DNA of 64,000 bases from Arthrobacter sp. SW1 (GTDB taxonomy: Bacteria > Actinomycetota > Actinomycetes > Actinomycetales > Micrococcaceae): contig NZ_MJLT01000003.1 in assembly GCF_001766675.1 (NCBI RefSeq), positions 61,855 to 125,854 on the forward strand. The letters are read 5' to 3'. This document shows positions 19,008 to 27,509 of this stretch, piece after piece. The translations under genes were made by a program, and so were the position numbers. Every line of letters starts with the position of its first letter. Positions within the stretch are counted from its first letter, which is position 1. The notes beneath the pieces were generated by a model. That model had not been told where the DNA came from, made no database searches, and saw only the letters and a program-made list of their open reading frames with translations.

Positions 19008-19898
19008 CTAAGTGCCGGGCTGCAGGGGCCGATTCGCCGGGTGCCCGCCATATTCACTGACCGCCCAGGACGCGAGCAACTGCATGCGCTCGGCGGACGG
19101 CGTTCCCGGCTCCGCGGCGTAGATGGTCAGGGTCAGCCCAGGGTCGGAGGCCATTTCCATGCCTTCGAACGCCAGGGTCATCTCGCCGACCACCGGATGG
19201 CGGAACACCTTGAAGCCCGCGCCCGGGCGCCACACACTGTGGGCGGCCCACCGGCGGCGGAACTCCGGACTGTGCATGGAGAGCTCCCCGATCAGTTCGT
19301 AGTGTTCCTTGTCGTGCGGATTGCGGGCACCTTCCATGCGCAGGATCTGCACCGTGGTGTCCGCGGCACGTTCCCAGTCGGGATGGAAGTCGATGCCACG
19401 CTGGTCCAGGTAGATGAAGCGGGCGAAGTTGGGGGTGCGGCCACCGGCGTCGTACATGTCCTTGTAGAACGCCCGGCCCAGGAGGTTGGCGGCCAGTAGG
19501 TCCATCCGGCCGTTGCGGACGAAGGCGGGGCCTTCGGTGACGGCGTCGAGGATCCATTGAAGGCTGTCATGCGGGCGCCAGTCCGCATGGTTCCGCTTCC
19601 GGGGACGCCGACCCACCGGGCTGGCCGCCTGGGCGAGGTCGAAAAGGTAGGCCCGTTCGTCGTCGTCGAGCATCAGGGCGCGGGCGAGGCTGTCCAGGAC
19701 TTCCGGCGAGGCCCCGCTGATGGCCCCGCGTTCCAGCTTGGTGTAATACTCAACGCTCATTCCGGCGAGCGCCGCCACCTCGATGCGGCGCAAACCCGCC
19801 ACCCGGCGCTTGGACCCTTCGGGAAGGCCCACCTGCCTGGGCTGCACTTTGGCTCGGCGGCTCGTGAGGAACTCACGGACTTCTGCACGGTTATCCAT
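19008..19898 (-). CDS. XRE-type HTH regulator with MmyB-like ligand-binding domain
   Basis: 296 residues. N-terminal Cro/C1 helix-turn-helix: RRIEVAALAGMSVEYYTKLERG, with the RRAKV/GLRR pattern typical of this actinobacterial family. The C-terminal two-thirds contains NRMDLLAAN-like NGRMDLLAANLLGRAF, FIYLDQRGIDFHPDWERAA and GEMTLAFEGM, the MmyB-like ligand-binding region thought to bind fatty acids. Start at 19898 (MDNRAEVREF) is the usual N-terminus; the frame upstream is GC-rich filler. Confidence 0.85.
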   Translation of the reverse strand: MDNRAEVREFLTSRRAKVQPRQVGLPEGSKRRVAGLRRIEVAALAGMSVEYYTKLERGAISGASPEVLDSLARALMLDDDERAYLFDLAQAASPVGRRPRKRNHADWRPHDSLQWILDAVTEGPAFVRNGRMDLLAANLLGRAFYKDMYDAGGRTPNFARFIYLDQRGIDFHPDWERAADTTVQILRMEGARNPHDKEHYELIGELSMHSPEFRRRWAAHSVWRPGAGFKVFRHPVVGEMTLAFEGMEMASDPGLTLTIYAAEPGTPSAERMQLLASWAVSEYGGHPANRPLQPGT

Positions 19899-19993
19899 GG
19901 AAGCAACCGTAGGCAGTCCGGACGCCGTGTGGGAGTCTCCGGCAGTACCTGCCTGGGCAGGATTCACCGGCACCCCGGCACCGGATAGAAAGC

Positions 19994-20024
19994 GGGGCGG
20001 CACCGGTCCGTCCGGTGCCGCCCC
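19994..20024 (-). terminator. Terminator hairpin after the CBM25 amylase
   Basis: Perfect 13-bp stem GGGGCGGCACCGG / CCGGTGCCGCCCC with a 5-base loop, about 45 bases past the amylase stop. On the minus strand it is followed by GCTTTCTATC. Confidence 0.75.
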
Positions 20025-20069
20025 TTCCCGGCTCACGGCGCCGAAAGCCTCGGCAGCCGTGAGGTCTTG

Positions 20070-22184
20070 TCAGCTACACGGGTTGCCGGCGGAGACGGTG
20101 CCGTTCTGCACCTTCATCGCGCCTGCGCCGATCGTGTAGTTGTTGCCGCCGTTGTTATCCCAGCTGCCGGAGCCGTTGTTGAACGCGGCGGTGATGCCCG
20201 TGGCAGTGCCCAGGTCCACGGTTTTCTGGAACCAGCCGGGGCAGGCTGCGGTCATTCCGACGCCGGGTACCGCGGTCCATGCGCCGTCGCCCACCTTGTA
20301 GTGGATGTTGGGGCTGGTCCAGCCTGTGGCGTAGTAGACGGAGGTGGTGTTCGACGCCGGTGCGGCGCAGGGATTGCCCGTGCCGACCACGCCGTCCTTG
20401 ACGGTGACCGTGCTTCCGCTGAGCAGGTAGTCCTGCCCGCCGTTGTTGTCCCAGGTGCCGGCGCCGTTGTTGAAGGCGGCGGTGCTGGTGGTGGCGGTGC
20501 CGAGGTCGATGGTCTTCGACACCCAGCCCGTGCAGGCCGCGCTCATCGCGACGCCGGGTGCGGTGGTCCAGCTGCCGGTACCTGCTTTGTAGTGCATGTT
20601 GTAGTTCGTCCAGCCCTTGGTAGTGGCGTAGTAGACGGTTTGGGAGTTGCCCGGAACAGGCGTGGTGCCGCCTGCCTTGGCGCCCACGTGGAGGGCGAGC
20701 GCGGCGTTCTGGCCGACGGTCGCAGTGAAGGTCCCCGCGGCATCCACGGTGATGACGCCACCGGCGGAGCAGCCTCCCGCGGTGGGCAGCCCGACGATCA
20801 CGTTGCAGTAGTTGCCTGCGGGCAGGGAGCTCTGGAAGGTGCGGGTCAGGGCGGTGCCGCGGTTGATCGCCAGGTAGCCCTTGTCGCCGCGGCCGAAGGC
20901 GATGGCGTTGGAGCCGTTGTCCCATTTGTTCACGACGGCGGTGCCGTACGTCTGTGTGCGGAAGCCCACCATGTTCTCGATGGCCGTTTCCGAGTGTTCG
21001 CAGGTCCAGCCGTTCTGTCCGCAGACGGCGTCGTTCACGCGGCCGTTGGCCGCCAGGGACGGTCCTGCGTCCTTGTCGGTGAAGGCGTACCCGGAATGGA
21101 TCGACGGCGAACCGTAGTTCCAGCCGAGCGTGAAGATCTGCGCGAGGTCGTAGACAGCGCCATCTTTGTAGCTGAGGGTTTCGCCGTTGCGTTCGGTGTC
21201 GTGGTTGTCGACGAAGACGGCGGCGTTGCTGTTAGCGAGGAAGCCGGACCAGCTAGGGCCGATGCCGTTGCCGGTGATGAGCCAGTTGATGGTGCCGCCG
21301 CCGAAAGCTTCCTTGAGCTTGCGGGCGAAGGCGAACTCGTGGATGTCGCCGTAGTCGAGGTATTCCTCGGGCTGGATCGGTTCGTTGGCGCGGATGACTT
21401 CCTGGACCACGTAGAGCCGGGTGCGGTCATTGACCTTGGAGAGGATGCCCTGCATATCGGCCGCGGCGATGTGCTTCACCGCGTCGATGCGGAGCCCGTC
21501 CACGCCAAGCGAAACGAGGTCATTCAGGTAGGCGGCAATCTTTCCCTGCACATACGGCGAAGAAGTGTTGAGGTCAGCCAGGTTCACGAGGTTGCATTCC
21601 TGCACCTCCCAGCGGTCCTGGTAATTGACGATGTTCCGCTTGCAGGAGTGGAAGTCCTGGCTCTGGTAGATGCCCGGGTAGTCGTAGTGCTGGAACGTTG
21701 AGCCCGCCCAGCCGGTTCCCCCGGCGGACTGGCCGCTCATGTGGTTGATGACGGCGTCGGCAATGATCTTGACGCCGGCGGCGTGGCAGGTGTCCACCAT
21801 CGCCTTGAACTCGGCCCTGGTGCCAAGCCGGGACTCCACTTTGTAACTCACCGGCTGGTAATGGACCCACCAGGCCTGGCCCTGGACGTGTTCCTGCGGC
21901 GGCGAGGTCTGGACGTAGCCATACCCGGCCGGGCCGAGGTTCTCGGTGCATTCGCGGGCGATTGCGTTCCAGGTGTATTCGAAGAGGACGGCGGTGGCGT
22001 CCTTGGGGCCGGGCGCGGCCGCCTGGGCGGTGTCCACGCCGACGGGCGTGAACGTCGGAGCGGCAAGGGCCATCAGCCCCGCGAGGGCCGCTCCGGCAAA
22101 AAACTGCAAACGTTTCCTGAACGGTGCGCGGCGGGCGGCGGTGCCCGCTTCGAGTTGTGGCATGGAAAGGGAAATCCTCTGCAT
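20070..22184 (-). CDS. Secreted GH13 alpha-amylase with two CBM25 starch-binding modules
   Basis: 704 residues from the ATG at 22184; a second ATG at 22163 (MPQLEAG) has a GAGGA about 11 bases upstream and may be the true start. A signal peptide (RKRLQFFAGAALAGLMALAA) ends near TAQAAA. GH13 motifs: DAVINHMSG, GLRIDAVKH (nucleophile Asp), YVVQEVI (Glu) and VFVDNHDTER (Asp). After the beta-domain, two CBM25 modules of about 90 residues each begin VYYATTKGW and VYYATGWTSP, with WDNNGG near their ends. It degrades raw or soluble starch outside the cell. LacI-type sites at 22317-22332 and inside the signal-peptide codons at 22104-22119 suggest co-regulation with the first amylase. Confidence 0.93.
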   Translation of the reverse strand: MQRISLSMPQLEAGTAARRAPFRKRLQFFAGAALAGLMALAAPTFTPVGVDTAQAAAPGPKDATAVLFEYTWNAIARECTENLGPAGYGYVQTSPPQEHVQGQAWWVHYQPVSYKVESRLGTRAEFKAMVDTCHAAGVKIIADAVINHMSGQSAGGTGWAGSTFQHYDYPGIYQSQDFHSCKRNIVNYQDRWEVQECNLVNLADLNTSSPYVQGKIAAYLNDLVSLGVDGLRIDAVKHIAAADMQGILSKVNDRTRLYVVQEVIRANEPIQPEEYLDYGDIHEFAFARKLKEAFGGGTINWLITGNGIGPSWSGFLANSNAAVFVDNHDTERNGETLSYKDGAVYDLAQIFTLGWNYGSPSIHSGYAFTDKDAGPSLAANGRVNDAVCGQNGWTCEHSETAIENMVGFRTQTYGTAVVNKWDNGSNAIAFGRGDKGYLAINRGTALTRTFQSSLPAGNYCNVIVGLPTAGGCSAGGVITVDAAGTFTATVGQNAALALHVGAKAGGTTPVPGNSQTVYYATTKGWTNYNMHYKAGTGSWTTAPGVAMSAACTGWVSKTIDLGTATTSTAAFNNGAGTWDNNGGQDYLLSGSTVTVKDGVVGTGNPCAAPASNTTSVYYATGWTSPNIHYKVGDGAWTAVPGVGMTAACPGWFQKTVDLGTATGITAAFNNGSGSWDNNGGNNYTIGAGAMKVQNGTVSAGNPCS
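22104..22119. promoter_or_regulatory. LacI-type operator-like sequence within the amylase signal-peptide codons
   Basis: CTGCAAACGTTTCCTG carries the perfectly palindromic AAACGTTT core, 65 bases after the start codon. Internal operators are used by LacI-type repressors for looping, but it also encodes ordinary residues (RLQ), so chance is possible. Confidence 0.4.
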
Positions 22185-22303
22185 GTGAGTGGAATCAGGC
22201 CGGGAATCCTGATATCCACTGCCACCACCGCGTCGGTGCGGCGGTCGCGTCACGATGACGACTGCCCACAAGAGTAAAGCGCGAACTGAGAGCCCGCAAG
22301 CCC

Positions 22304-22332
22304 TTTTCGCGAAAAACTGGAAACGTTTACAG
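22304..22332. promoter_or_regulatory. Operator region of the CBM25 amylase: TTTTCGCGAAAA palindrome plus LacI-type site
   Basis: TTTTCGCGAAAA (22304-22315) is immediately followed by CTGGAAACGTTTACAG (22317-22332). The second element matches the LacI-type sites before the other amylase. The first resembles TTTCGCGAAA at 2209-2218 there. On the minus strand a possible promoter TTGCGG-N17-TACTCT lies just downstream. Confidence 0.55.
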
Positions 22333-22404
22333 AAGCTGCGCTTCGGCCGTAACTCCCACCAAAGCTCCCACCAATCCGGGCGGCAGACGTTGCCCGGACA
22401 CGAG

Positions 22405-22430
22405 AAAACCCCCGGGATTCCCGGGGGTTT
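22405..22430 (-). terminator. Terminator of tRNA-Lys
   Basis: Stem AAACCCCCGGG / CCCGGGGGTTT with a 3-base loop; on the minus strand it runs into TTTTCTCG. It begins 7 bases past the tRNA 3' end. Confidence 0.9.
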
Positions 22431-22436
22431 AGAGGG

Positions 22437-22509
22437 TGGGCCCTGTGGGGCTCGAACCCACGACCCACGGATTAAAAGTCCGATGCTCTACCAACTGAGC
22501 TAAAGGCCC
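22437..22509 (-). tRNA. tRNA-Lys (anticodon TTT)
   Basis: A 73-base cloverleaf: acceptor GGGCCTT/AGGGCCC (one GU), D-arm GCTC-AGTTGGTA-GAGC, anticodon loop CTTTTAA, T-arm GTGGG-TTCGAGC-CCCAC and discriminator A. The CCA end is not encoded. It lies alone between an amylase and an unknown gene, and no integrase or attachment-site duplication is seen next to it. Confidence 0.98.
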
Positions 22510-22711
22510 CTGCCGGCACCAAAACGCCGGCCCAGTCCATTTCTGGACGTTAAATACTTTACCCCACGCCACAGGACGCCATGACACCGCGGCCGGCGCA
22601 CCGTCGTCGGGATCCGGGCGCACCGCCGTCGGGAACAAAACCCGGGCGCACGCCCCGAAAACCGGCCATCGCATGAGTGCACGAGCGAAAGCACAGGAGT
22701 AGCGTTGGGGC

Positions 22712-23371
22712 ATGAGCGATCCAGCAGCCTCCAACGGTTCCAACGGAGCACCCCGGCACCACAAGCCCAAGCCCTTTGCGCCCATCGATTTCGAACCGTT
22801 CGCGGGCGGCGCGGACCCCGCACGGGTTTCCGAGGCGGCGCACCTGGCGGCGCAGGCACTGGTGCGGCACGGCCGGGACAGTGACGACCCCAAGGTCACC
22901 AAGCGCCTGGTCAAGCTCGCGGACGAACAAGGCCTGGACGCCATCGCCGAAATGTGGGCCGAGAGCCCAGCCCGCTCCCTTCCCGGGGCCCTGTGGCGGC
23001 TCTATGCGTTGCGGGCCGCCACCATCCAGAATCCCGAACGGATCTCCGTGTACTTCAAGGCCGGCCGGGACACCGCGCAGGTCTCGCACGTGGTTGCCGG
23101 GGCAGCGGAGCCGCCCGGGGCCGAAGAGATGAAACAGATGGCGGACGCCATCCTGTCCGGAGCGTTCGACGGCGATTTCGACGTCGCGCTGGAGCGTTCC
23201 GCCGCGTTCTGCCGGGTGGTGGCGCTCGGCCAGGCGACCATCGCGGACAGCGCGGAGCACTCCAACGAAGGCCACGCCAGCAAGCTCACCAAGAGCTCGC
23301 ATCAGTTGGTGAAGACCGCCGAAGACCTTGAGCACGCGGCCAACGCGTGGCGCCTGGGCGAACTGGACTGA
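22712..23371 (+). CDS. Conserved-looking actinobacterial protein of unknown function
   Basis: 219 residues, mostly helical and acidic after a short disordered, basic N-terminus (RHHKPKPFAPIDFEPF). Notable segments are AHLAAQALVRHG, ALWRLYALRAATIQNPERIS and HSNEGHASKLTKSSHQLVKTAEDLEHAA. No catalytic motif, membrane helix or signal peptide is visible. I recognise the sequence type as recurring near tRNA or housekeeping loci in Arthrobacter relatives but know no function. Start ATG at 22712; the Shine-Dalgarno is weak (GGAG 10 bases before). Confidence 0.75.
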   Translation: MSDPAASNGSNGAPRHHKPKPFAPIDFEPFAGGADPARVSEAAHLAAQALVRHGRDSDDPKVTKRLVKLADEQGLDAIAEMWAESPARSLPGALWRLYALRAATIQNPERISVYFKAGRDTAQVSHVVAGAAEPPGAEEMKQMADAILSGAFDGDFDVALERSAAFCRVVALGQATIADSAEHSNEGHASKLTKSSHQLVKTAEDLEHAANAWRLGELD

Positions 23372-23421
23372 CCGTTCCGGACCCCCGCCCCGCAAGGCAT
23401 CCCGACACGTATCTGTCAATG

Positions 23422-23449
23422 TTGACTTAGTCAGGGCGAGGTATAAAAC
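23422..23449 (+). promoter_or_regulatory. Putative sigma-A promoter of a structured RNA
   Basis: TTGACT (23422-23427) and TAAAAC (23444-23449) with 16 bases between; TATAAA at 23442 is the same region at shorter spacing. The expected start point is about 23456, exactly where the inverted repeat begins. The local sequence is AT-rich against a GC-rich background. Confidence 0.55.
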
Positions 23450-23455
23450 TAAAAC

Positions 23456-23546
23456 TGGTGCCGAACCGCGAAACCCCCGGGCTTCAACTTATAGCCGCTT
23501 CGAGCGGCCTACCGCCGAGAGGCGTATCCGGTTCGGCACCATTTTT
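23456..23546 (+). ncRNA. Candidate structured small RNA, cloverleaf-like, ending in a U-tract
   Basis: Perfect 13-bp outer stem TGGTGCCGAACCG (23456-23468) with CGGTTCGGCACCA (23529-23541), followed by TTTTT. The 60-base interior contains GCCGCT-TCG-AGCGGC (23494-23508), CGCC-GAGA-GGCG with a GNRA-type loop (23513-23524), and a weaker C-loop hairpin (about 23470-23485). A promoter-like sequence lies directly upstream. It is not a tRNA (no T-loop, wrong arm sizes) and matches no RNA family I can name. The alternative is an elaborate terminator for the flanking minus-strand small gene. Confidence 0.5.
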
Positions 23547-23576
23547 ATGCCCTCTTCGCGGGCGGCGCCGCCGGCC

Positions 23577-23798
23577 CTACGCAGGAACCTTCGCACCCTC
23601 GGCGTAGTCAAAGACCTCTTCGGCCGCCGGCGCGGCCACAACCGCCACGTGGCAATCGCAGCGGCAGGTGAAGCAGGCCCCGTGCACGCCGTCCCGGCAG
23701 TCGAGCGTCATGTAGCGCGGCACGGCTACAGCAACAGGAGTTACGGCGGAAAGGCCCGAACGGCGGGCACGCCTGTAGGCACGGTACTTCTGGATCAC
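23577..23798 (-). CDS. Small Cys/His-rich protein, possible zinc binder
   Basis: 73 residues from a GTG at 23798 that has GAAGGGAA upstream. The N-terminus is basic (IQKYRAYRRARRSG). The centre has LDCRDGVHGACFTCRCDCH, with five Cys and two His in a span of 18 residues, a plausible metal-binding knuckle; the C-terminus is Ala/Glu rich. No family recognised. A longer frame exists upstream but lacks a ribosome site. It ends 30 bases before the candidate RNA on the opposite strand. Confidence 0.5.
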   Translation of the reverse strand: MIQKYRAYRRARRSGLSAVTPVAVAVPRYMTLDCRDGVHGACFTCRCDCHVAVVAAPAAEEVFDYAEGAKVPA

Positions 23799-24030
23799 GG
23801 CAAATTCCCTTCGCCCGGAGGCATCAGTTCTGGACTGAGTTCCCCACCGGGCAGGCTGCCCACTCACGTCTGTACACGTATCCAGTACCGGCGATTCCGG
23901 AATCGTGTCGCGGATTTCGGAGACTTTCTGCACACATTTTTGATTGACGCAAGTCACATTGGGCAACGATCCGGAAATTCAGTCATGAAGCAGTGCGTCA
24001 CGAACCGGATTGCTGCGACACTGTACACAT

Positions 24031-25755
24031 ATGGGGCAGCTTAACTTCCGGCCGCGGCACAACCGCGGCCTCTCAGAACAGGACCTCGAATCAGCGGGGG
24101 ATCCACAACTTATCCAGGCAGTACGCGCCGGCAACAGCGGCGCGTTTGCCGCACTCTACCGCCGTCACCAGGACGCGGCGTTTTTCGCTGCCCGGAACCA
24201 CGCGGACAACCCCGGAGATGCCGAAGACATCGTGTCGGAAGCCTTCGCCTCTGTCTTCGCTTCCCTTGCCGACGGCAAGGGTCCGGAAGAGTTCTTCCGT
24301 GCTTACCTGCTGACAGTAGTCCGGCGGACGGCCTTCGCCCGCAATAAACTCGCCTCCCGCGCGCTGCCCACGGAGAACAACGAGCACCTGGACACCCCGG
24401 TCACCGACGTGGATCCGGTGCTGGCAGCCTTCGAGTCCGGGACCATGGCCCGCGCCTTCCGTTCGCTGCCCGAACGCTGGCAGGCCGTGCTGTGGTACAT
24501 GGATGTGGAGCAGCTCAAGCCCGCCGCCGCCGCTCCGTACGTGGGCCTCAGCGCGAACGGCGCGTCCTCCCTGCTGATCCGCGCACGCGAAGGGCTCCGC
24601 CAGGCCTACCTGCAGCACCACTTCGACCTCGTCGCCGACGATCCCTGCGCCGAGTACCAAAGCCAGCTCGGCAAGCACGCACGCGGCAAGCTCAGCCCGG
24701 TCCAAGCCAGGAAGCTGGACCAGCACCTGGAAGACTGCGTCAAGTGCACCGCCCTGCTGCTCGAACTCCGCGACGTCCAGGCGAGCATGCGCGTTGCCCT
24801 CATTCCGCTCCTCGGCCTCGCCGCCGGCACCAAATGGGCCGCTGCCCTCATCCCCGGGGCGGCCGGAACAGCGGCGGTGGGAGGGGCCGCCGCCAGTTCC
24901 GCCCCCGCGCCGGGATTCCCGACGGCGGTGGCGGAGTTCTGGAAGCCTGTCGCCGCAACGGTGGTCGTCGCGGCCGGGGTTGCGGCCGCCATTGCCGCCA
25001 GCCAGGGCGTGTTCAATCCCGCCGCGTCTGTTCTTCCCAGCGCGGCCGCCGCGCAGCAAGCCCCCCAAGCACCGGCCGCCGAAGGACCCGAAGCGGCCCC
25101 GCCGGCGTCGACCTCTCCGAAGATCCCCTCGCCAAAGGCGCCCGCGGCGCCCAAGCCCAAGGCTCCCGCCGCACCGGTCGATCTCGCCGTACCTGCACCG
25201 GTGCCTGTGCCTGTGCCGGTGGTCCTGCCGCAACCGGCGCCCGCCCCGACGCCCACCACGGCGCCGCCCACACCAACTCCGACTCCCACACCCACACCCA
25301 CACCCACACCCACACCCACACCCACGGAGACCCTCCCACCGGTAACCCCAACGCCGACGCCCACGCCAACCCCCACCCCTACGCCCACCCCTACGCCCAC
25401 GCCGACCCCCACACCGCAGCCGGCCACGGCTTCAGCGTCCCTGGCCATGAACGGCCAGAGCGGCCAGGGGCAGCTCACGGTCACGTTCACCATTCCGGAG
25501 GGGACCACACCGGGGCCTGCCGCGGCCACTTTTGAGTTGGCCGGCCTTGTGGTGGACCCGGGGAGTTTCGTGGGGCCGGCGGGCTGGATGTGCCTGGAAC
25601 CGGTGCCCGGCACCATCATCGTTACGTGCACGGGAACAGCAGGCCCAGGCTCCCTCACCTTCACCTCGGGCGTGCTGGAGATGCCAGGCGACAACGCGGC
25701 AAGCTACAGCTTGTCCGGGCCGGGAGCCGGACTCACCGCCGGCACCGTCTACTGA
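24031..25755 (+). CDS. Membrane-anchored ECF-like sigma factor with zinc-finger, Pro/Thr stalk and extracellular domain
   Basis: 574 residues. Region 2 (about 35-105) has [19 protein letters not shown] and [12 protein letters not shown]; region 4 (about 140-195) has [18 protein letters not shown] and [24 protein letters not shown]-type zinc motif follows (HLEDCVKC, about 235-242, normally found in anti-sigma factors), then hydrophobic stretches near 255-275 and 308-328. A long Pro/Ala/Thr-Pro stalk (about 340-475) leads to a beta-rich C-terminal domain of about 100 residues. It resembles long actinobacterial ECF groups with membrane extensions (ECF53-like, from memory). Sigma and anti-sigma-like parts in one chain imply release by proteolysis or conformational control. 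ATG 24031 lacks a clear Shine-Dalgarno; TTG at 24010 is an alternative. Confidence 0.85.
   Translation: MGQLNFRPRHNRGLSEQDLESAGDPQLIQAVRAGNSGAFAALYRRHQDAAFFAARNHADNPGDAEDIVSEAFASVFASLADGKGPEEFFRAYLLTVVRRTAFARNKLASRALPTENNEHLDTPVTDVDPVLAAFESGTMARAFRSLPERWQAVLWYMDVEQLKPAAAAPYVGLSANGASSLLIRAREGLRQAYLQHHFDLVADDPCAEYQSQLGKHARGKLSPVQARKLDQHLEDCVKCTALLLELRDVQASMRVALIPLLGLAAGTKWAAALIPGAAGTAAVGGAAASSAPAPGFPTAVAEFWKPVAATVVVAAGVAAAIAASQGVFNPAASVLPSAAAAQQAPQAPAAEGPEAAPPASTSPKIPSPKAPAAPKPKAPAAPVDLAVPAPVPVPVPVVLPQPAPAPTPTTAPPTPTPTPTPTPTPTPTPTPTETLPPVTPTPTPTPTPTPTPTPTPTPTPTPQPATASASLAMNGQSGQGQLTVTFTIPEGTTPGPAAATFELAGLVVDPGSFVGPAGWMCLEPVPGTIIVTCTGTAGPGSLTFTSGVLEMPGDNAASYSLSGPGAGLTAGTVY
25238..25425 (+). repeat. 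In-frame Thr-Pro hexanucleotide microsatellite in the sigma-factor stalk
   Basis: A near-perfect run of CCCACA units at about 25285-25325, and degenerate CCNACN repeats around it to about 25420. The unit is six bases, so slippage changes stalk length by two residues without a frameshift. Confidence 0.85.
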
Positions 25756-25873
25756 TGGCGCGGCGTACCCCAGGGGCAACTGCCGTAAAGTTGGTGTCTG
25801 TGAACGATCCCGCGGTACGTCATGCGATCCTTTCCCCCCAACATCCCATCGACTCCGCAGAGCGGACCACCCC

Positions 25874-26491
25874 GTGAAACTGCGGCTCTTCCCCCAGGAG
25901 TCCGCAGGACTGAAGCTTCTTTCCCAGATGGCCCGCCAGATCCTTGAGGCCACCGGCACCCTGTCGGAGATCCTCGGCGCCCCGGTCACGGAGCATGAGC
26001 GGTTGGTCGACGAACTGCACGGCCACGAATCCAAGTCCACGGACCTGCACTTCGCTCTGCTGACCCACATGCGCACCAGCTTCATCAACCCGCTCCCCCG
26101 CGAGGATATGTACGCGCTCTCCCGCTTCCTCAACGAGGCCATGGAGAAGCTGGACGCCGCGGGTGAACTCGTGGCCTTGTACAAGCTGGACCGGCTGCCC
26201 AAACGCGCGGCGGACCAGCTGGAAATCATCAGCCGCCAGGCCGAGCTCACGGTCGAAGCCATGGTCCGCCTGGACGACCTGGATGAGCTCGAGGACTATT
26301 GGATCGAAATCCTGCGCCTGGCCAAGCGTGCCGAGCGCAGCCACAGGATCTGGGTTGCCGAGATGCACCGCGACATGAAGTCGGCGCAGTACGCGCGCAA
26401 CCGGGACATCGCCAACCAGCTGGTGGATGTCACCAAGGACATGCGCAGGGTGGCCACCCAGGTAGGCAGCATCATCGTCAAGGAAGCCTGA
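25874..26491 (+). CDS. DUF47 (PhoU-like) partner of the PiT phosphate transporter
   Basis: 205 residues, long helices throughout. Typical DUF47 segments: FPQESAGLKLLSQMARQILE, KSTDLHFALLTHMRTSFINP and PREDMYALSRFLNEAMEKLD. DUF47 proteins sit next to PiT transporters and are thought to modulate them. The GTG at 25874 begins the family N-terminus (MKLRLFP-like); the longer frame is an extension without homology. The next gene starts one base after its stop. Confidence 0.9.
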   Translation: MKLRLFPQESAGLKLLSQMARQILEATGTLSEILGAPVTEHERLVDELHGHESKSTDLHFALLTHMRTSFINPLPREDMYALSRFLNEAMEKLDAAGELVALYKLDRLPKRAADQLEIISRQAELTVEAMVRLDDLDELEDYWIEILRLAKRAERSHRIWVAEMHRDMKSAQYARNRDIANQLVDVTKDMRRVATQVGSIIVKEA

Positions 26492-26492
26492 C

Positions 26493-27509
26493 GTGGCGCT
26501 CGGCCTCTATGCCCTCGTCGTCGCCCTCGCCTGCGGTTTCGCCTTCCTGAACGGTTTCCGCGATGTCTCCACCGCCGTCGCGCTTTCGGTACGGACACGC
26601 GCGCTGACCGCATCAGTGGCGGTGCTGCTGGCGGCGGTCTTCAACTTCGCCGGAGCCATGCTGAGCGGCGGCTTCGCGCTGGCGTCCAGCCAGGCGCTGT
26701 TTTCCCTGCCCGACGGCGTCAGCGGGCTGACGCTGCTGGCCTCCGCCCTCGCGGCGGCCATGCTCTGGGGCATCTATGCGTGGTGGCGCGGCATCCCGCT
26801 GTCTTCCACGCACGCCCTGGTGGGCGGCCTTGCCGGAGCGGGCGCGGCGGGCGTGGTGGTGGGCGGCCACGCCGTGGGTGGCGTGGACAACGCGCTGCTG
26901 TTCCAGGTGGTGCTGCCGCTGGTGGTCTCCCCCGTAATCGCCTTCGCTGCCGCGTACCTGCTGGTGTGGCCGGTCACCTGGGCGGCGCGCTTCACGCAGC
27001 CGGACGTGGTGCACAGCCGCTTCCGCCGGGCCGAGGCCGTGTCCGCGGCGGCCGTCGCGTTCGGCCACGGCCTGCAGGACGGCCAGCGCACCATTTCGGT
27101 CCTGCTGCTGGCCGGCGTTGCCGCGGGATTGTCCGACGGCGGCGACTTGCCCTTGTGGCCGGTCCTCCTGACCGCGGTGCTGCTGACGGCCGGCACCCTG
27201 TTCGGCGGCTGGCGGATCTCCCATACCCTGGGCCACAAGCTGATCCGCGTGGACCCGTTGCGCGGTTTCGTGGCGCAGAGCCTTAGTTCGCTGATGCTGT
27301 TCATCGGCGCCCTCGGCCTGCACCTGCCGCTGTCCACCACGCATACCTTGAGCTCTGCCGTGCTCGGCGCCGGCACCAACCAGAACTTCTCGGTCACCAA
27401 CCGGCCCATGGTGCTGCGCATGCTGGGCTTCTGGCTGCTGACCCCGGCGGTGACGGCCGCCGTCGCGTTCGTCCTGGAACTGGCATTCTCGCCGCTGGCG
27501 AAGCTTTAG
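26493..27509 (+). CDS. PiT-family low-affinity inorganic phosphate transporter
   Basis: 338 residues, about ten membrane helices and the duplicated PiT signature: GFAFLNGFRDVSTAVALSV near the N-terminus and AVAFGHGLQDGQRTISVLLL in the middle. SSTHALVGGLAG and STTHTLSSAVLGAG are the paired loop motifs. The canonical GxNDxAN Asp region is diverged (GFRDVS and GLQDGQ). It starts GTG at 26493, co-transcribed with the DUF47 gene. Metal-phosphate/proton symport is expected. Confidence 0.9.
   Translation: MALGLYALVVALACGFAFLNGFRDVSTAVALSVRTRALTASVAVLLAAVFNFAGAMLSGGFALASSQALFSLPDGVSGLTLLASALAAAMLWGIYAWWRGIPLSSTHALVGGLAGAGAAGVVVGGHAVGGVDNALLFQVVLPLVVSPVIAFAAAYLLVWPVTWAARFTQPDVVHSRFRRAEAVSAAAVAFGHGLQDGQRTISVLLLAGVAAGLSDGGDLPLWPVLLTAVLLTAGTLFGGWRISHTLGHKLIRVDPLRGFVAQSLSSLMLFIGALGLHLPLSTTHTLSSAVLGAGTNQNFSVTNRPMVLRMLGFWLLTPAVTAAVAFVLELAFSPLAKL

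Noticed and set aside
20067..21701. Open frame of 544 codons antisense to the CBM25 amylase
   Set aside because: Shadow of a confidently identified amylase; low-complexity product.
22437..22509. tRNA-Lys as an integration site for a mobile island
   Set aside because: No integrase, no direct duplication of the tRNA 3' end and no composition change on either side.
23456..23546. Candidate RNA as a tRNA, tmRNA or 6C RNA
   Set aside because: No T-loop or anticodon arm of proper size, no alanine-tRNA-like ends, and only one run of five C rather than two loops of six.
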